Shown here in pieces: positions 35,491 through 47,711 of a stretch of DNA of 64,000 nt; positions within the stretch are counted from its first letter, which is position 1; each line of letters begins with the position of its first letter. Below the pieces are notes generated by a model, which was not told the DNA's origin, searched no databases, and saw nothing but the letters and a program-made list of their open reading frames with translations. Source of the stretch: Nymphaea colorata (Eukaryota; Streptophyta; Magnoliopsida; Nymphaeales; Nymphaeaceae); contig NC_045143.1 in NCBI RefSeq assembly GCF_008831285.2, positions 12,389,214-12,453,213 on the forward strand, written 5' to 3'. The position numbers and the translations under genes are program-made.

Positions 35491-37262
35491 CCTATGATAG
35501 ACAACAATGTTAAACCTCTCACTGCATCCAACTATCAACATTTATGTAGTTCCTTAATTCATGTTGTTGAAATTGCCTCAAAAGATAAACCAATGTACTA
35601 TAGAGTTTCAATGGTAGATGCTAAGAATGTTAATGAAATGCATATGAGAAGCAAAAGTGGCTTAACTAAGGCACTAACAACAGCCAAGCTATAACTCCTG
35701 AACCAAACGAGGAAGTTTGTCCAAGGATTAACATCTTATTTAATGTTGCAGAAGCAAATATTGTTGATACAGATGGATTATACCTTAATGCATGAGGTAT
35801 TAAGAGGAAATTGAACTTCTAATCATGGGATAAGATGTCAAAAAACATCTTAAAAAAGTTGTCAAAAGCGAAAAAGAAAAAAAAAAGATGGCAATTGACA
35901 CAACACCATTACTAAACAAGCAACCGTTAAGACCTTACTAGTTTAGAGAATTACTAGTAGTCCAGTACACATAGGTCTATGCCTTCTATACATTCATTCC
36001 CAACTTGTACAAGCACCTTAGTATGTATAATTTTTGTTATAAGCTGAGTGTAGTTGATTTCTGCATAGAATATAGTTCATATGTTCTTAGTGTGCAATTC
36101 ATTTGTTCGTGTAGTTTAGTGTAATCATTACTCTAGTGCAACATGTCTATGAGCAAAGTACAATTTATCTGTTCTCGAGTGTTGTGCAACTATTACCAGA
36201 GTGTAGTTATTTGTTTTGCATGTACTAAATGAGATGTATGAGCTGGTGTTGCCAGGGCAGAGGCAAGGTGTCCGACAGGGGTCATGGCCTAACTCAAATT
36301 TAAAAAAAAAAATTACCTACAAATTTTAACGCTGCCCCTACGTGTAGTTGTGGATAACATATAATTTTTCAATCAAATTCAAATCTCCATTCACATATAA
36401 AATCAATTATATCAAATAAGTCAATGTAATACTCTGAAACCATACACCAATCACAATTTTTTTTGGCTTTTACAAGTAACGGGTCTGGGTCAAACTCTAG
36501 GAAAAACTATTTGAATATCAATATAAAGGAACAAAACCTATTGAATCCAAGTGGAATCAAGGATAACAAAAAAACCAAAATACTCAAAGAATTACTTCTA
36601 TTAAAATAAATTAAAGTTCTACAAAATGTTAAATAGTGTTGCATGGACTTTTAAACTTATATAAAATGTTTCTACAAGTACGAACAAATGAAAAAAAGGA
36701 AAATCCTTAACCTACAGTGTGGCATCTTTGAAATCATTAAACTCCTAGATCATCAACAGCACATTGTCTAACATGGGCAGCTCTTATTCTCCTTGTTGTT
36801 GCCCTGCTTCCATCTTGAGTGGGTTGTGAAATGCCCCAAGAAAGTATTCAACTACACAATTGTGTTAGAAATCCAAATGTTAACTATATGATGTTGCCTG
36901 AATACAACAATAAGACACAATGTGCTCGTGTGGGCATATGTTAACTGGTTGCTAATATAATACCAAATCTGTTTGTAGTTCTTATGTGTCAAAAATTGTC
37001 AGAGACTTAGTCTCAGTCAAGTCTACAAGTTTATACTAGTTCAGATGTGCAATTACACTCAAATTTTTTCATTAGCTCAATTAAAATATGCAACTAACTA
37101 GCATGGGTTGCTAGAATCTGAAGTATTTTAAATCTAATGAAACTAGATATATGTAGCTATAAGAAATACAAGAAGCAAGAAATGAAAGCAAACAACAATA
37201 CCAAACAATTAAAGGAAGGACCAGAAGATGATGTAAATTCAAGCATCGCAGTTTGGTCCTTG
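35491..37262. other. Gene-poor DNA left of the gypsy insertion
   Basis: May hold the decayed C-terminal part of the FAR1-type relic up to about 35700. A GGCAGAGGCAAGG...GGGGTCATGGCC motif near 36257-36293 resembles the end of a small element like that at 30471-30660, but no partner end was found. Nothing else recognised. Confidence 0.4.
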
Positions 37263-37267
37263 ACAAC

Positions 37268-40200
37268 TGTTCGCACCCCACCCCTTTCTCAAAAGGTGTC
37301 ATATGCAAATCAGCAAAATTCCTTTAAAATTGAGGTTTTGAAAGAATTTTTAATGAAAAGGGATCCGCCCATCGGTACGAGGTCCAACCATTCCTGCCGC
37401 CTTTAACAGGGGTAATTAGACCAAGGACTAAGGATCATTTGGATCATATACGAGTTTTTGATGCAAATCCTATATGCTTATGCATTGAGGTTTTGGATTC
37501 AAGAACCAAAATTTATTTTGAATGAGTGATTTGAACTCGTTTTGAAGATTAGAGGATTTTCAAGTTGGTTCAAAAACCTTTGTTTTTGTGCCATTGGATT
37601 TGAAATACACAATTCCTGAAGATTTTGAAGAGTGAAATTGAGTTCTTTATTGTGAACTCTAAATGGTTCATGAGGTGAAATTATGATCAACTTTTGAAAA
37701 ATAACAAAGTTTCCATAGCAAAGAAACTTGATTTTTTAATTCTTCTTTTGCCAAATCGTGTGATTTGGTTAGGTAGAATTCATTCTTTTGATGAAACATA
37801 GGTTCCAAATTGTTAGAAAACGTGTTGTTTTTCAAATATACTTTGGCCAAGATCATGAATGCATTGCTTGTGTTTTCTTTTGAAGTTAAGAAAAGTTTAT
37901 AAATTTTTGTTGCAATATGACTTGGTCACTTTTTGCAACTCAAATTTGAATCACTTAACCTCTTGAGAATGTGCATGTGGTGCCATTGATTTTGAGTGAA
38001 AGTGAATGTATGAAATGAGAAGGGAAACTATATGGAACATTCATTCTTCTCTCTCTTATAATCTCTCAAGGTTCATTCATATGAAACATACATTCTTCAC
38101 TCTCTCATAATCTCTTAAGGTCCATATTGCAATTGCGCATCATACGATCTACACATAGAGATTGATTTTAATTAACATGTAGGACTTTCTCTAAATATGC
38201 TTATTATATGATTAAGCATATGAATTAGAGATATAATCCATAAGCTGACTTGACATAAAACTATCAAAATGATGAAAAATACACAAATGATGTCAAAATC
38301 AATTTTTTTTTTGAAATAGATGGGAGACGTGGATGACATCCACTTTTGTCTCAAAGATAGCTAAAAAAAATCAGACCTTATGTTGATTTAGATAGCTGAA
38401 AATTATGGACATTGATTCCAATAAAGAGCTTGTTTCTTAGATAGAAATGAGAAGTCCTTGATCAAATTTCAGATTTTGTACTCATGAAATCGTCAACTTC
38501 TTTGGATGGTTCTAAGATAGTTGGCATTTGAAATATGTAAAATTTGACATTCTTAAATCAATTCCTATAAAACATGGTCTGATTTCAAAAAAATACATAC
38601 ATCTTACGTATGGATTGCTGAAATTAAGCAAATTTTAAAATGAAATGAAAATGATTTCATAACTTGGTACTATGAAAATCAAAATGAACCGTCTTCTTAA
38701 AACCAGTTCGGAAACATGTTCCAATCTGATTTTAAGAGAGGAAAGCAATTTTTAACAAGAGATTGAACACGCATATGTATGCATATAACAATGTATACAT
38801 ATACATACTTTACTCTTCAAAATAAAATTTCATGAAGGGACCACATAACTCACAAATCATGAAGATTCATGGCTGGGTTCTTTTACGTGGGAAGATTGAA
38901 AACTTGTTCTAAATCTGCCCTACTACCCTTGATCAATTAAATAAAATATGAAACAAAATAACTTTAAATAGAAAGGGATAAATGAATGCTCAAGCTAGTT
39001 CATCCTTAATTTCGCCATGCAAAGGTGGATTACATTCATGAGAGAATGCATTCATCCTTAATAGGCTTTTTCGTCATATATATATTGCAGTAAGATCACT
39101 CTCTCACCGTGATATTCTCTCATGATGGGGAGTTCAAAATGGTTTTAAGCTGGTTATTTTGAAAGGGACGTGGCCTTGGGGCCCTTTTCAAAATTTGATA
39201 CATGGGTTCATCTTTAAGAAAAACCGACGTATGCATGCATGATGCATTAACAAGTACATTTAATCGTAGGTTTTCCTTAGCTGGACATCATTCCCAGCCA
39301 TGAAACAAATGAAAATAAACCCTCCCACGAATTGCTGGAATTAAAATGAACTAATGAGAAGCCAAAATAGATGAGAAATGGTTAAAATCACCTACCTTGC
39401 GGTCGGTCTTGATACTTGATATTCACCTTCACTTGTTTTTTAAATCGAGCAATCCTAAGCAAGTATCCAAGCTTGGATTCGAGCTTAGCAAAGCTAGAAG
39501 TAGAATATCTTACTTGTTGGAATTTGTAGTAGAAAAGAAGACTTCTCACAACGAAAATCCTAAGTAAGGGTTCACTTAAGCGCCCTAACTTAGCAAAATC
39601 GATGGAGAGAATAGAAGAAAATGAAGAAGAAAGAGAAAAGAGGGAAGAATTCTTGGATGAATCTCTCCTCTCTTCCTTGGCTTCTCCCTGCTAGCTCCTT
39701 GGCTACAGCACTTGATAGAATACATCAAAATTTCGTCCCCCCCCCTGGTGGCCAAGGGGAGGTTTATATAGAGGAGGAGGTGAGTTCAACCACCTCCTTA
39801 AATTTGCCATGGAAGATTAATCAAGGCTTAGGGAGATGAAAAATGGAATAAATGGAGTTTAATGACTTTATTTACTCATTCTTATCCCAATTACACGAGC
39901 TAGGTGGGCTGGGTTAGGTTTGGTCAACTTGGTTCAGACCTAGCTGACCAACATTGACCAAATTTTGGACGAAAATACAGGGTTTTGCCTTATTTTGTGC
40001 TATTTATTTATTTTTTTGTTTGAAATCGAGCTTGTTAGGTTAAAACCTAGTTATTAAGCTCCAAATGCCATTGAATTATGATAATCCAATTTAAATTTGA
40101 ATAAAATCTGAAAATTCTATCAAATTTGGCTCGAAAAGGGTATTTTTGTCCATAATTTTAACTGAATCAAACTTTCGTTTGAAAAATTGAATTTTAATTT

Positions 40201-41233
40201 TTTATTTGATTTATCTATTTGACAAATCCAAATATTTATTTGCCTTTCATAAGCCAATTTAGGCTCTACAAACTCAATTTGATCATAGAGGGGCAAAATT
40301 ATCCACATTGGTCTATTTCGACCAATTGACCAAAGTCAAAGCTTAATTGCGAATAGTTTGACTTTGTTTGATGTAATTTGATAAATTTGAGACAAGAAAG
40401 CTCTTATTTGAGCTAAATTGTACTTTAACTGGGTTTAGTCAAAGTGGGTTTGGTTTGGTCAAAGTCTATTTTTGTCCATTAATTGGATCGTGAGAGAAAC
40501 CTACTTTTTGACCAAGCTGAGCTCATGTTGACTGAGCCTAGCTAAGACTTGGGTGACTAGGGTCGAACCTACTTGAATTAAGTGGGTTTGACCAGCCTAG
40601 TTATTGCTTTTTGAAGATTGAAAACTCTTTAAAGAGGACCTAGTTAAAGAAGAGAGATGCATAAATGTTTCTCTTTTCCTAGGTTTTTAGTTATGATATC
40701 ATTCATTTCTCATTGAAAATGGTTTTTTTCATTTAATTGGGAGAAAACATTTATTTATTTATTTTTATTTTTTTTTAAATGGAGGTGTGTGAACCCTGGG
40801 GGGCTCTTGACCACACGGGCTAGGTGGGGCCCACACGTGGGTCCCACATAGCATTCTAGACTGAATTAGATCCAATTCTTGGATCTAAGTCATAATTTGA
40901 ATTTTGCAATTGGACTTGGATTTCAAATATATTTGCAATTGAATTTGGATTTCAAATGACATTTGCAAATGGATTTGGATTTCAAATGACATTTGTAATT
41001 GAATTTGAATGTCAAATGACATTTGTAATTGAATTTGAATGTCAAATCCTAATTTGGACATAGTTTGGACTCGTAATCCTGCATTGAGATTCATGCCATG
41101 GGTTAAATTCATGATTCAAATCCAAATTACATTTAGGTTCGAAATTGGCTCTGAAATTGCAAAATTTCACAACTCTTTTGTAAAATTTTCATATTGCTTC
41201 AATTTTAATGTGGAAAAATTTGGGGTGTTAACA
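37268..41233 (-). repeat. 3' LTR of left gypsy element
   Basis: 3966 bp. On the + strand it begins TGTTCGCACCCC and ends GGGGTGTTAACA. It contains 37782-39489, a 1708-bp segment missing from the 5' LTR. Parts of that segment (the leftward AGAGAGAAGAATGAATGT motif near 38045) recur in the right-hand element's LTR, so the long form is the ancestral one. A minus-strand TATATAAA lies at 39763-39770. Confidence 0.95.
40900..41046 (-). repeat. 30-bp tandem repeats inside the 3' LTR
   Basis: About five diverged 30-bp units around TTTCAAATGACATTTG then CAATTGAATTTGGA. The leftward frame therefore shows a repeating MSFDIQIQLQ peptide, which is not a gene. The matching array in the other LTR is at 51491-51635. 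Confidence 0.85.
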
Positions 41234-41247
41234 AATGCCCCTCTTTG
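41234..41247 (-). other. Polypurine tract next to the 3' LTR
   Basis: On the minus strand AAAGAGGGGCATT abuts the LTR start TGTTAACA. It is placed where the plus-strand primer of a retrotransposon is expected. The right element has a similar AAGGGCATC at the same place. Confidence 0.75.
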
Positions 41248-42134
41248 TTGTTAAGTAAGTTGAAGAATGTGTTTAATAGCAAAGATTTATGCACCAAATT
41301 TTTTGCAACTGGAAATTGAAGAAAATCCATTTTTCAAATGACGTTTAAGCGTCCTCACTCAAGGGGAAATGATAGGCGTAGACCTGAAATAAGAAGATTT
41401 TCCTCTATCTCACTGGAGACTTTGTAGAGGAATTAATGTTGGTTGAAAAATTTTGCAATTGTGAAAGTTTTTGCATTTGATGCTTGAAGAACTTAGCCTT
41501 TGATGCCTTCTAAACCATTGGCAAGTGTTTTTTCTCTCCTTTTACTTAGTTTTTCGCCTATTCACTTTTGCTTTTGAATTTTGATTTTCTCTTTTTTGAG
41601 CCACCCTTCACTCTTGGGGAAAATTACTCATCACCCCAAAAGCTACTACGGAGTTCCACCGCTTTGGCGGTTTTGTGTAGTTTGCTTTGTGTGATATCAA
41701 GTCTATTGGGCTTTCTTCTGAACCCTTGTAACAAGCTTTGGGCCGGTAACTCTTAGACCAGTTGGCCTTAGGGTACCAAGTGTAGAACACTCCTTGGATT
41801 TACTTGCTCGAATTCAGAAGGCTTTAGGAGACTTAATATAAGCAAAATATTCATGGATTGCTTTTTAGCTTCACGGTGTAAGCATAGGTCATATGCCCAC
41901 CCGCGCCTGCAGAGCTTTGAACCAGAGGAACAACTACACTCACCCCGAGGTCATCGCTCAACTCATTTTGCTTGATAGTTTTTTCTTGCATCTTGCGTCA
42001 AGACATGAGCTGAGTTTGAAAATTTTGACGCTTTTTTTTTTTAAACTAAGGGATACTATGCCCCCTAGTTGGTTTGAAAATTGGTAAAAATGTGCATTAA
42101 AGCACATTTGTTTCGAAATCATTGATTTGCAAAT
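41248..42134 (-). other. Non-coding interval between pol and 3' LTR
   Basis: About 0.9 kb with no domain. It is conserved, in the opposite orientation, at 61843-62966 of the right element (for example TTTGGGCCGGTAACTC against GGGAGCTACTAGCCCAAAG, and GGAACAACTACAC against GTGTAACTGTTCC), so it is part of the family's structure. Short ORFs on either strand here are not supported. Confidence 0.7.
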
Positions 42135-45100
42135 TCAAGTATAGAATTTCTTGAGATGCAAAGCATTAATCGGATCAGGGATTTTGACTCCATCAGCATC
42201 AATCAACCGATAAGAATTGTGAGGTAGAACCTCCTTGACGACATAAGGTCCTTCCCAGTTCGGTGCCCATTTTCCCTTAGGTCTACTCCTAAGTGGAACT
42301 ATAGATCTTAGTACAAGATCATTTACCTGAAATTTTCTCTCAATGACCGATTTGGCATAATGTCGGGCGACTCTCTTGCGATAGACTTCAACGTGCTCTG
42401 CCGCTTGTAGTCTTTCTCATCTAAGAGGTCTAATTGAGCAAGTCTCTTTTTTTGATACCTGCTAATTGGGAGTTCAATGAGAGCAGCAAATTTCATTGCT
42501 GGTTTTTGGACATATAATGGAAGGACAATTTCCGTTCCATATACTAACTCTGCTGGTGTAGCATTGGTGGGTGTCTGAATTGTAGTTCGATACGCCCAAA
42601 GTGCATTGTGCATTTTCTCGTGCCAATCTCGGCCTGTTTCAATAGTCCTTTCTAAGACACGAATCAAGATCTTGTTGGTTGCTTCTGCTTGACTATTACC
42701 TTGAGGGTAATATGGGACAGAGAAGTGATGTTGTATTTTATGTTTGTGACAAAGATTGCGCACTTTCTCATTTTTAAAATGAGTACCGTTGTCAGAAACG
42801 ATATCGTGCGGGATGCCAAATCTACACAAAAGATTTTTGTGGATGAAGGACACTACATGTCGTCCTTCGACTGTTTTTAAGGTGATTGCTTCGACCCATT
42901 TGGTGAAATAATCTGTAGCTGCAAGAAAATACCTGTGTCCATTTGAGGTAGGCGGATTGATTGGTCTGACCACGTCGAAGGCCCACATAGAGAATGGTCA
43001 GCTGAGTTGACCGAATAAAGGTATGTTGCTGGAGCATGAATTGATGGTGCACGCAACTGACATTTGATGCATTTCTTGACAAATTGATGACAGTCCTTTT
43101 GCATTGTAGGCCAATAATATCCTGCTCTGACTATCTGTTTGACGAGGGTCTGATATCCTACATGTCCTCCACAAATTCCTTCATGAGCTTCTTGAATGAC
43201 TTCTAGTGCCTCATTTACATCGAGACATCTAGCGTATTCTGTACTGAATCCTCTTCTGTATAAGATGTCTGCTAAAATGAAATATCTTGATGACATATGC
43301 CTCATGGCCCTTTGCTCCTTTTGATGTTCTGATACCATGGTGTTTTTCTGCCTTCTGCTTGTAATACATGTTCTAGTATGACAAAAGAAGGTTGTTCGAG
43401 TCTTTCAACTTCAAAAGATCTGATAGATTCTCTAGGTTTGAATGCAATGGTGGAGCCTAAAGTGGCCAAACCGTCTGCAATCGGATTAAATTCTCTTTTG
43501 ACATGCAAGAGTTGATATTCCTCGAATTGTCTTAAGAGGGAAGTTGCTAACTCCTGGTATGGGATCAATTTCTGATCTTTGACTTGCCAATCTCCATTGA
43601 CCTGACTGACAACTAAGAGAGAATCTCCAAAAATGCAAACCCTTTGCACTTTAAATTTGAGCAGCATTTTGAGTCCTTGGATTAGGACCTCCTACTCTGC
43701 CATATTATGCATGCAAGAGAAATTTAATTTGAGGGAGTAAAGAATCATTTCCTTTTTTGGTGTAGTGAAAAGTATCCCAATGCCTGCCCCCGCTGTGCTT
43801 TTAGATCCATCAAAATACATCTCCCAAATTGGCTCTGGTTCAATCGTTAGGATTTGCTCATCTGGAAAATCATCCTCTGTTTTGATTTCTTCAGATAGAG
43901 AAAAATCTGCCAACTCATACGATGGCTTGCCCCTTGATTGATTTTTGTAACACATATTCCAAATCATATTGCATCAACAAAACCTGCCACTTTGTTATCC
44001 TTTCATTCAGAAATGGTTGTTCAATGATATATTTGAGTGGATTAAGTTTGGTTAAAATTTTAACTTCGCATGTCAATAGGTAATGTCTTAATTTTTAACA
44101 CATCCATACCAAGGCCAAGCAAGTTTTTTCCGTGTGCGAGTAGTTCTTTTCATACTACACAAATGTCTTACTGATGTAATAAATGACATGTCCTATTCGA
44201 CATCCTTCTTCATATTGAGTCAAAAATCCACCACAGGCTGAATTGTTGACTGTGATGTAAAGAAGTAGAGGTTTCCCCAGAATTGGAGGTTTTAAAATTG
44301 GTGGACAAAGAAGATACTTCTTGATCTTTTCAAATGAGGCTTGACATTCATGTCCCCATTCAAATTTGACTCCTTTCCGCAGTAAATGGTTGAAGGGTTG
44401 ACATCTCATGGCAAGATTAGATATAAACCTTCTAATTGACTGAATTCTGCCTTGCAGGCTACATGGCCCCTTAAGATTTGTTGGCGGTGGCATTTCGATG
44501 ATCGCCTTTGCTTTGGAGGGATCCATTTCGATTCCCTTTTTGCTAACCATAAATCCCAAAAGCTTACCAGATTCCACACCAAATACACATTTTTGTGGAT
44601 TCAACCTAAGCTTATACTGTAAGAATCTATCAAAAACTTGAGAAAGAATGTTGATGTGATTTTCCCTTGTTTTTGACTTAATTAGTAGATCATCTATATA
44701 TGCATCCATGATTTGATGCATTTGATCATGAAAAATGGCTGCCATGGCTCTTTGATATGTTGCCCCAGCGTTCTTCAAACCAAACGACATTACCGTATAG
44801 CAAAAAGTGCCCCATGGGGTTGTAAACGATGTTTTGGCTTGATCTTGAGCAGTCAGTTTAATTTGGTTATAGCCAGAATATCCATCCATGAAGGATAAAA
44901 TAACGTGACCTACAGTACTGTCGACCAACAAGTCGATGTTTGGAAGTGGATAGTCGTCCTTTGGTGTGGCTTTATTCAAATCTCTGAAATCGATGCAGAG
45001 TCGAATTTTGTCATTTTTCTTTGGGACTACCACAATGTTTGCTAACCATTCAGGATAGTCGATTGCTCAGATGAACCCTGCCTTTAGTAGGTCTTCTAGG

Positions 45101-45522
45101 CCTTCCTTAACTTGCCCCTCAAGACGAGGGTCTAGTTTTCTCAACTTTTGTTTGATTGGCTTGCATTCTGGTTTCAATGGTAGTCGATGCTCGACTAATT
45201 TTGTATCGTGTCCTGGCTTGTCCTCATAAGTCCATGCAAAGGCTTCTTGATGCTCTTTGAGGAAGTCTATCAACTCTTTTCTTTCACCTGCTGAAAGACT
45301 TGTTCTGATTTGCAAAATCTTTAGGTTCTCTTCCGTGCCAATATTAATTTCCTCAATTGGATCATTAATCAAAGGTGACGGTTGATCTTGCTTTCTTATT
45401 TGGATGAACTCTGGACACTCTGTCTCAGTGAATTCTGGATTTACCTCCTTAAAGGCTTTTGTTGATTGATCCTCAGATGTCATCCTAAAGATTATAAATA
45501 AGTTAGATGAGATTTGAGACAT
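42135..45522 (-). pseudogene. gypsy pol relic: RT, RNase H, archaeal-type RNase H, integrase
   Basis: From upstream to downstream: pre-RT linker (45070-45522, ends at TGA 45067-45069 just after KAGFI); RT with VVPKKNDKIRLCIDFRDLN, FMDGYSGYNQI and catalytic YIDDLL; first RNase H region with LLLYITVNNSACGGF; stop near 44155; second RNase H with MYFDGSKS...GAGIGI, a stop inside the NMAE-EVL site near 43692, then IFGDSLLVVSQVNGDW and ADGLATLGS; frame change near 43310; integrase zinc site HEGICGGHVG...CIKCQ; frame change near 43000; integrase core with FDVV, SDNGTHFK and QAEATNK (catalytic D, D, E all present); another frame change near 42325 before the C-terminal PKGKWAPNWEGPYVVKEVL segment, ending with TGA at 42135-42137. 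At least five disabling changes. Confidence 0.93.
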
Positions 45523-45593
45523 TGTACATGGAAGTAAATTGCATATGCCATTGCATCTTTGAAGGTATTACAAAATGAAGACACTTGGTCTAT

Positions 45594-45968
45594 TTAGAGT
45601 ACAATGATAACAAAATGACAAAATGATAGCGAATTTATTGATTCAGATTGATGGTGATCTTTATTAGAGAACATGATCAGACCATTTTCACATAATTCAA
45701 ATGCCCATCCATTTCCTTGGTTAGGGCTAAATCCTCCCTTCCTGACTCCGGGTAAGGGGTCTAATTCCTTGAAAATGAATTCCAATGGTTCAGGGTCGCA
45801 CACTTGTGACTTCTGATCAATCTCTATTAGATGGTCTTGTTTAACCAGTCCGGTTTGTGCATTGATGGATCCTTTATCATGTTTGAAAAGTAATCCAAAG
45901 AAATCGAGGGATGTTGTATCCCTTTTGTTTGTCAGCATAATTTGATGACCTATTGAAAATCTGACCAT
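45594..45968 (-). other. Open frame between gag and pol, protease not recognisable
   Basis: A 124-codon frame where the aspartic protease should lie. It has no D-S/T-G or equivalent motif. The gap between the gag end (45978) and the pre-RT linker (45522) is only about 450 bp, shorter than usual for a protease domain plus linker. Either the protease is lost or it is too diverged to see. Confidence 0.4.
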
Positions 45969-45977
45969 CGAAACTAT

Positions 45978-47370
45978 TCATTTCCCATGTTTAGAAAAAG
46001 GGTTTTTGAGAATGTCTGGTTGTTCGCTGATTTCTTTGATGATTTCTTTATCAACTGCATCTTGCACAATATTTTTAAGTACAAGAAAGTCTTCTGTGTC
46101 GTGTCCTGGAGCACGTTGAAATTTGTAAAATTGCTCTTTGTTTTTTCCCATCATCGGTGGGGGGTTGGAGACTTTTGGGAGAAACAGAGTACCTCTTTCG
46201 ATCAACATGTGCATGACCTCTTCATAACTCTGTTGTAATGGGGTGAATTTCCTATCGTATCCCCATCCAGGATGTTTGTTTTTAGTGCCACTGCTACTGC
46301 CACTAGCTCTGTCCATTAGCCCTTTATTTTTGGGATATTCTGACTTCTCTTTCTTGAAGGTGGCGGCATTGGCTACGACGCTGGCTGAAGCATTTTGATT
46401 CATGCTATTCTTCTTGGGATGACAACATCAAAAGCTTCATTTTCAATTCCTGCTTCAACGCATTCTACCCTCTTGGTGAGATCGATGAAAGACTTAATTG
46501 CAGCATTGGAAATGAGGCTCCTTAATGGTTGTGTCAAATTGTTTACGATGAGTCCCAATGCATGGGATTGAGAGATTGGGTCTCTCATCTTGTTGCAAGA
46601 GGACCTCCATCTTTGAATAAAATCTCTCACCTTTTCACCAGGCCTCTGCTTCATATAGCATAGTGTGGTGATCGTTGGTGCAGTTTCGACGTTTTGAATG
46701 AACCTTTCAATGAAAATGTTGATTAACTTGTCAAAATTCTTCAATTCGACTGGGTTGATGTGTTCCCGGTACCATTGTGCGGCATTTCCTTCCAGGCTTC
46801 TTGGGAAACATTGAAAGAGGGCCCTGTGATTGTGCGAAATTTGTAGCATTCAGCAAAGAACATGGCCAAATGTGCCTTTGGGTCTCCATGGCCATCAAAT
46901 TTGATAAAATTTATTAGGCAAATTTTTTATATGCTTGTCGTTTCTAAAGCTTTCGTAGAAATCTTCGCACGTAAAATTCCTTTTATTCTTGCCTTTGAGT
47001 TGGACTGCGTTCAACTTCTTTTCAACTTCCTGAATTTTTGTTTTCCAGGATTCTCCCTTCTTCTTTTCTTAGGAGTTTTTGGTTCTTCTTCAGTACTGGA
47101 TTCTATTGTAGTATCTTCAGAAGATTCGGAACTACTTGATGAATATTTCTTTGTCTTCTTCCCTTTCTTTTTGGCATTTTCTGCCTGAGCTTGTTCTTCA
47201 TTAAACATAATCAGGTATCTCTGAAATCTTCTGTATTCTTCAAATTCTGGATCATTCATTTCTAGCTTGGGAGGTGTTTCTGAGGAGGATTCTTCTCCCT
47301 TGTCTCCCATAAAAGTTTGTTCTAGCTCCATTTCAATCCTTCTTCTTTGTTGGCTTCTGGTTTCGACCAT
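45978..47370 (-). pseudogene. gypsy gag relic
   Basis: Starts with ATG at 47368-47370 (MVETRSQQRRRIEMELEQ). An acidic, Ser-rich and Lys-rich segment follows. The frame is lost near 47020 and again near 46850, on either side of FDGHGDPKAHLAMFFAECYK. The Retrotrans_gag core is in 46400-46849: FPRSLEGNAAQWYREH, FDKLINIFIERF and RPGEKVRDFIQRWR. After a stop the C-terminal part (45978-46403) has FQRAPGHDTEDF, where the family normally has a Cys/His zinc site; the two Cys are replaced. The 341 bp between this ATG and the PMD stop are non-coding. Confidence 0.9.
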
Positions 47371-47711
47371 AAAGCAGATATTCACCTTGCAAGAAGAAAA
47401 ATTGAAAATGTCAGGATTTGAATTGACGAGAGTTGACGAATTTTGATTGCATATTAAAAGAAAGATGAGAATGACAAAAGTTGACAAAGTTCAACAAAAC
47501 TTGACAAATTTTGGCTTAACAACAATGTACCAGACATGACAATCTAGGACAGAAGGATAGATGGGTGGACTTCATCACACCATTTTACATATTCAGGACC
47601 ATTTCCTGGACCAAGGATAAGATACAAGTGAGCAAATGATTCTCAACGTTGTTGGGCGTAGGTGTATATTCCGGACTACTCTTCGGTATCTAGTTCACAC
47701 TCTACAATGGC

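Noticed and set aside
40900-41112. 30-bp repeats that could be taken for a CRISPR array
   Set aside because: Units are contiguous and diverged, with no unique spacers, and they recur in both LTRs of a plant retrotransposon.
46862-47188. 108-codon rightward ORF opposite gag
   Set aside because: It is the complement of the gag frames (KKRRRENPG and acidic region) and has no motif of its own.
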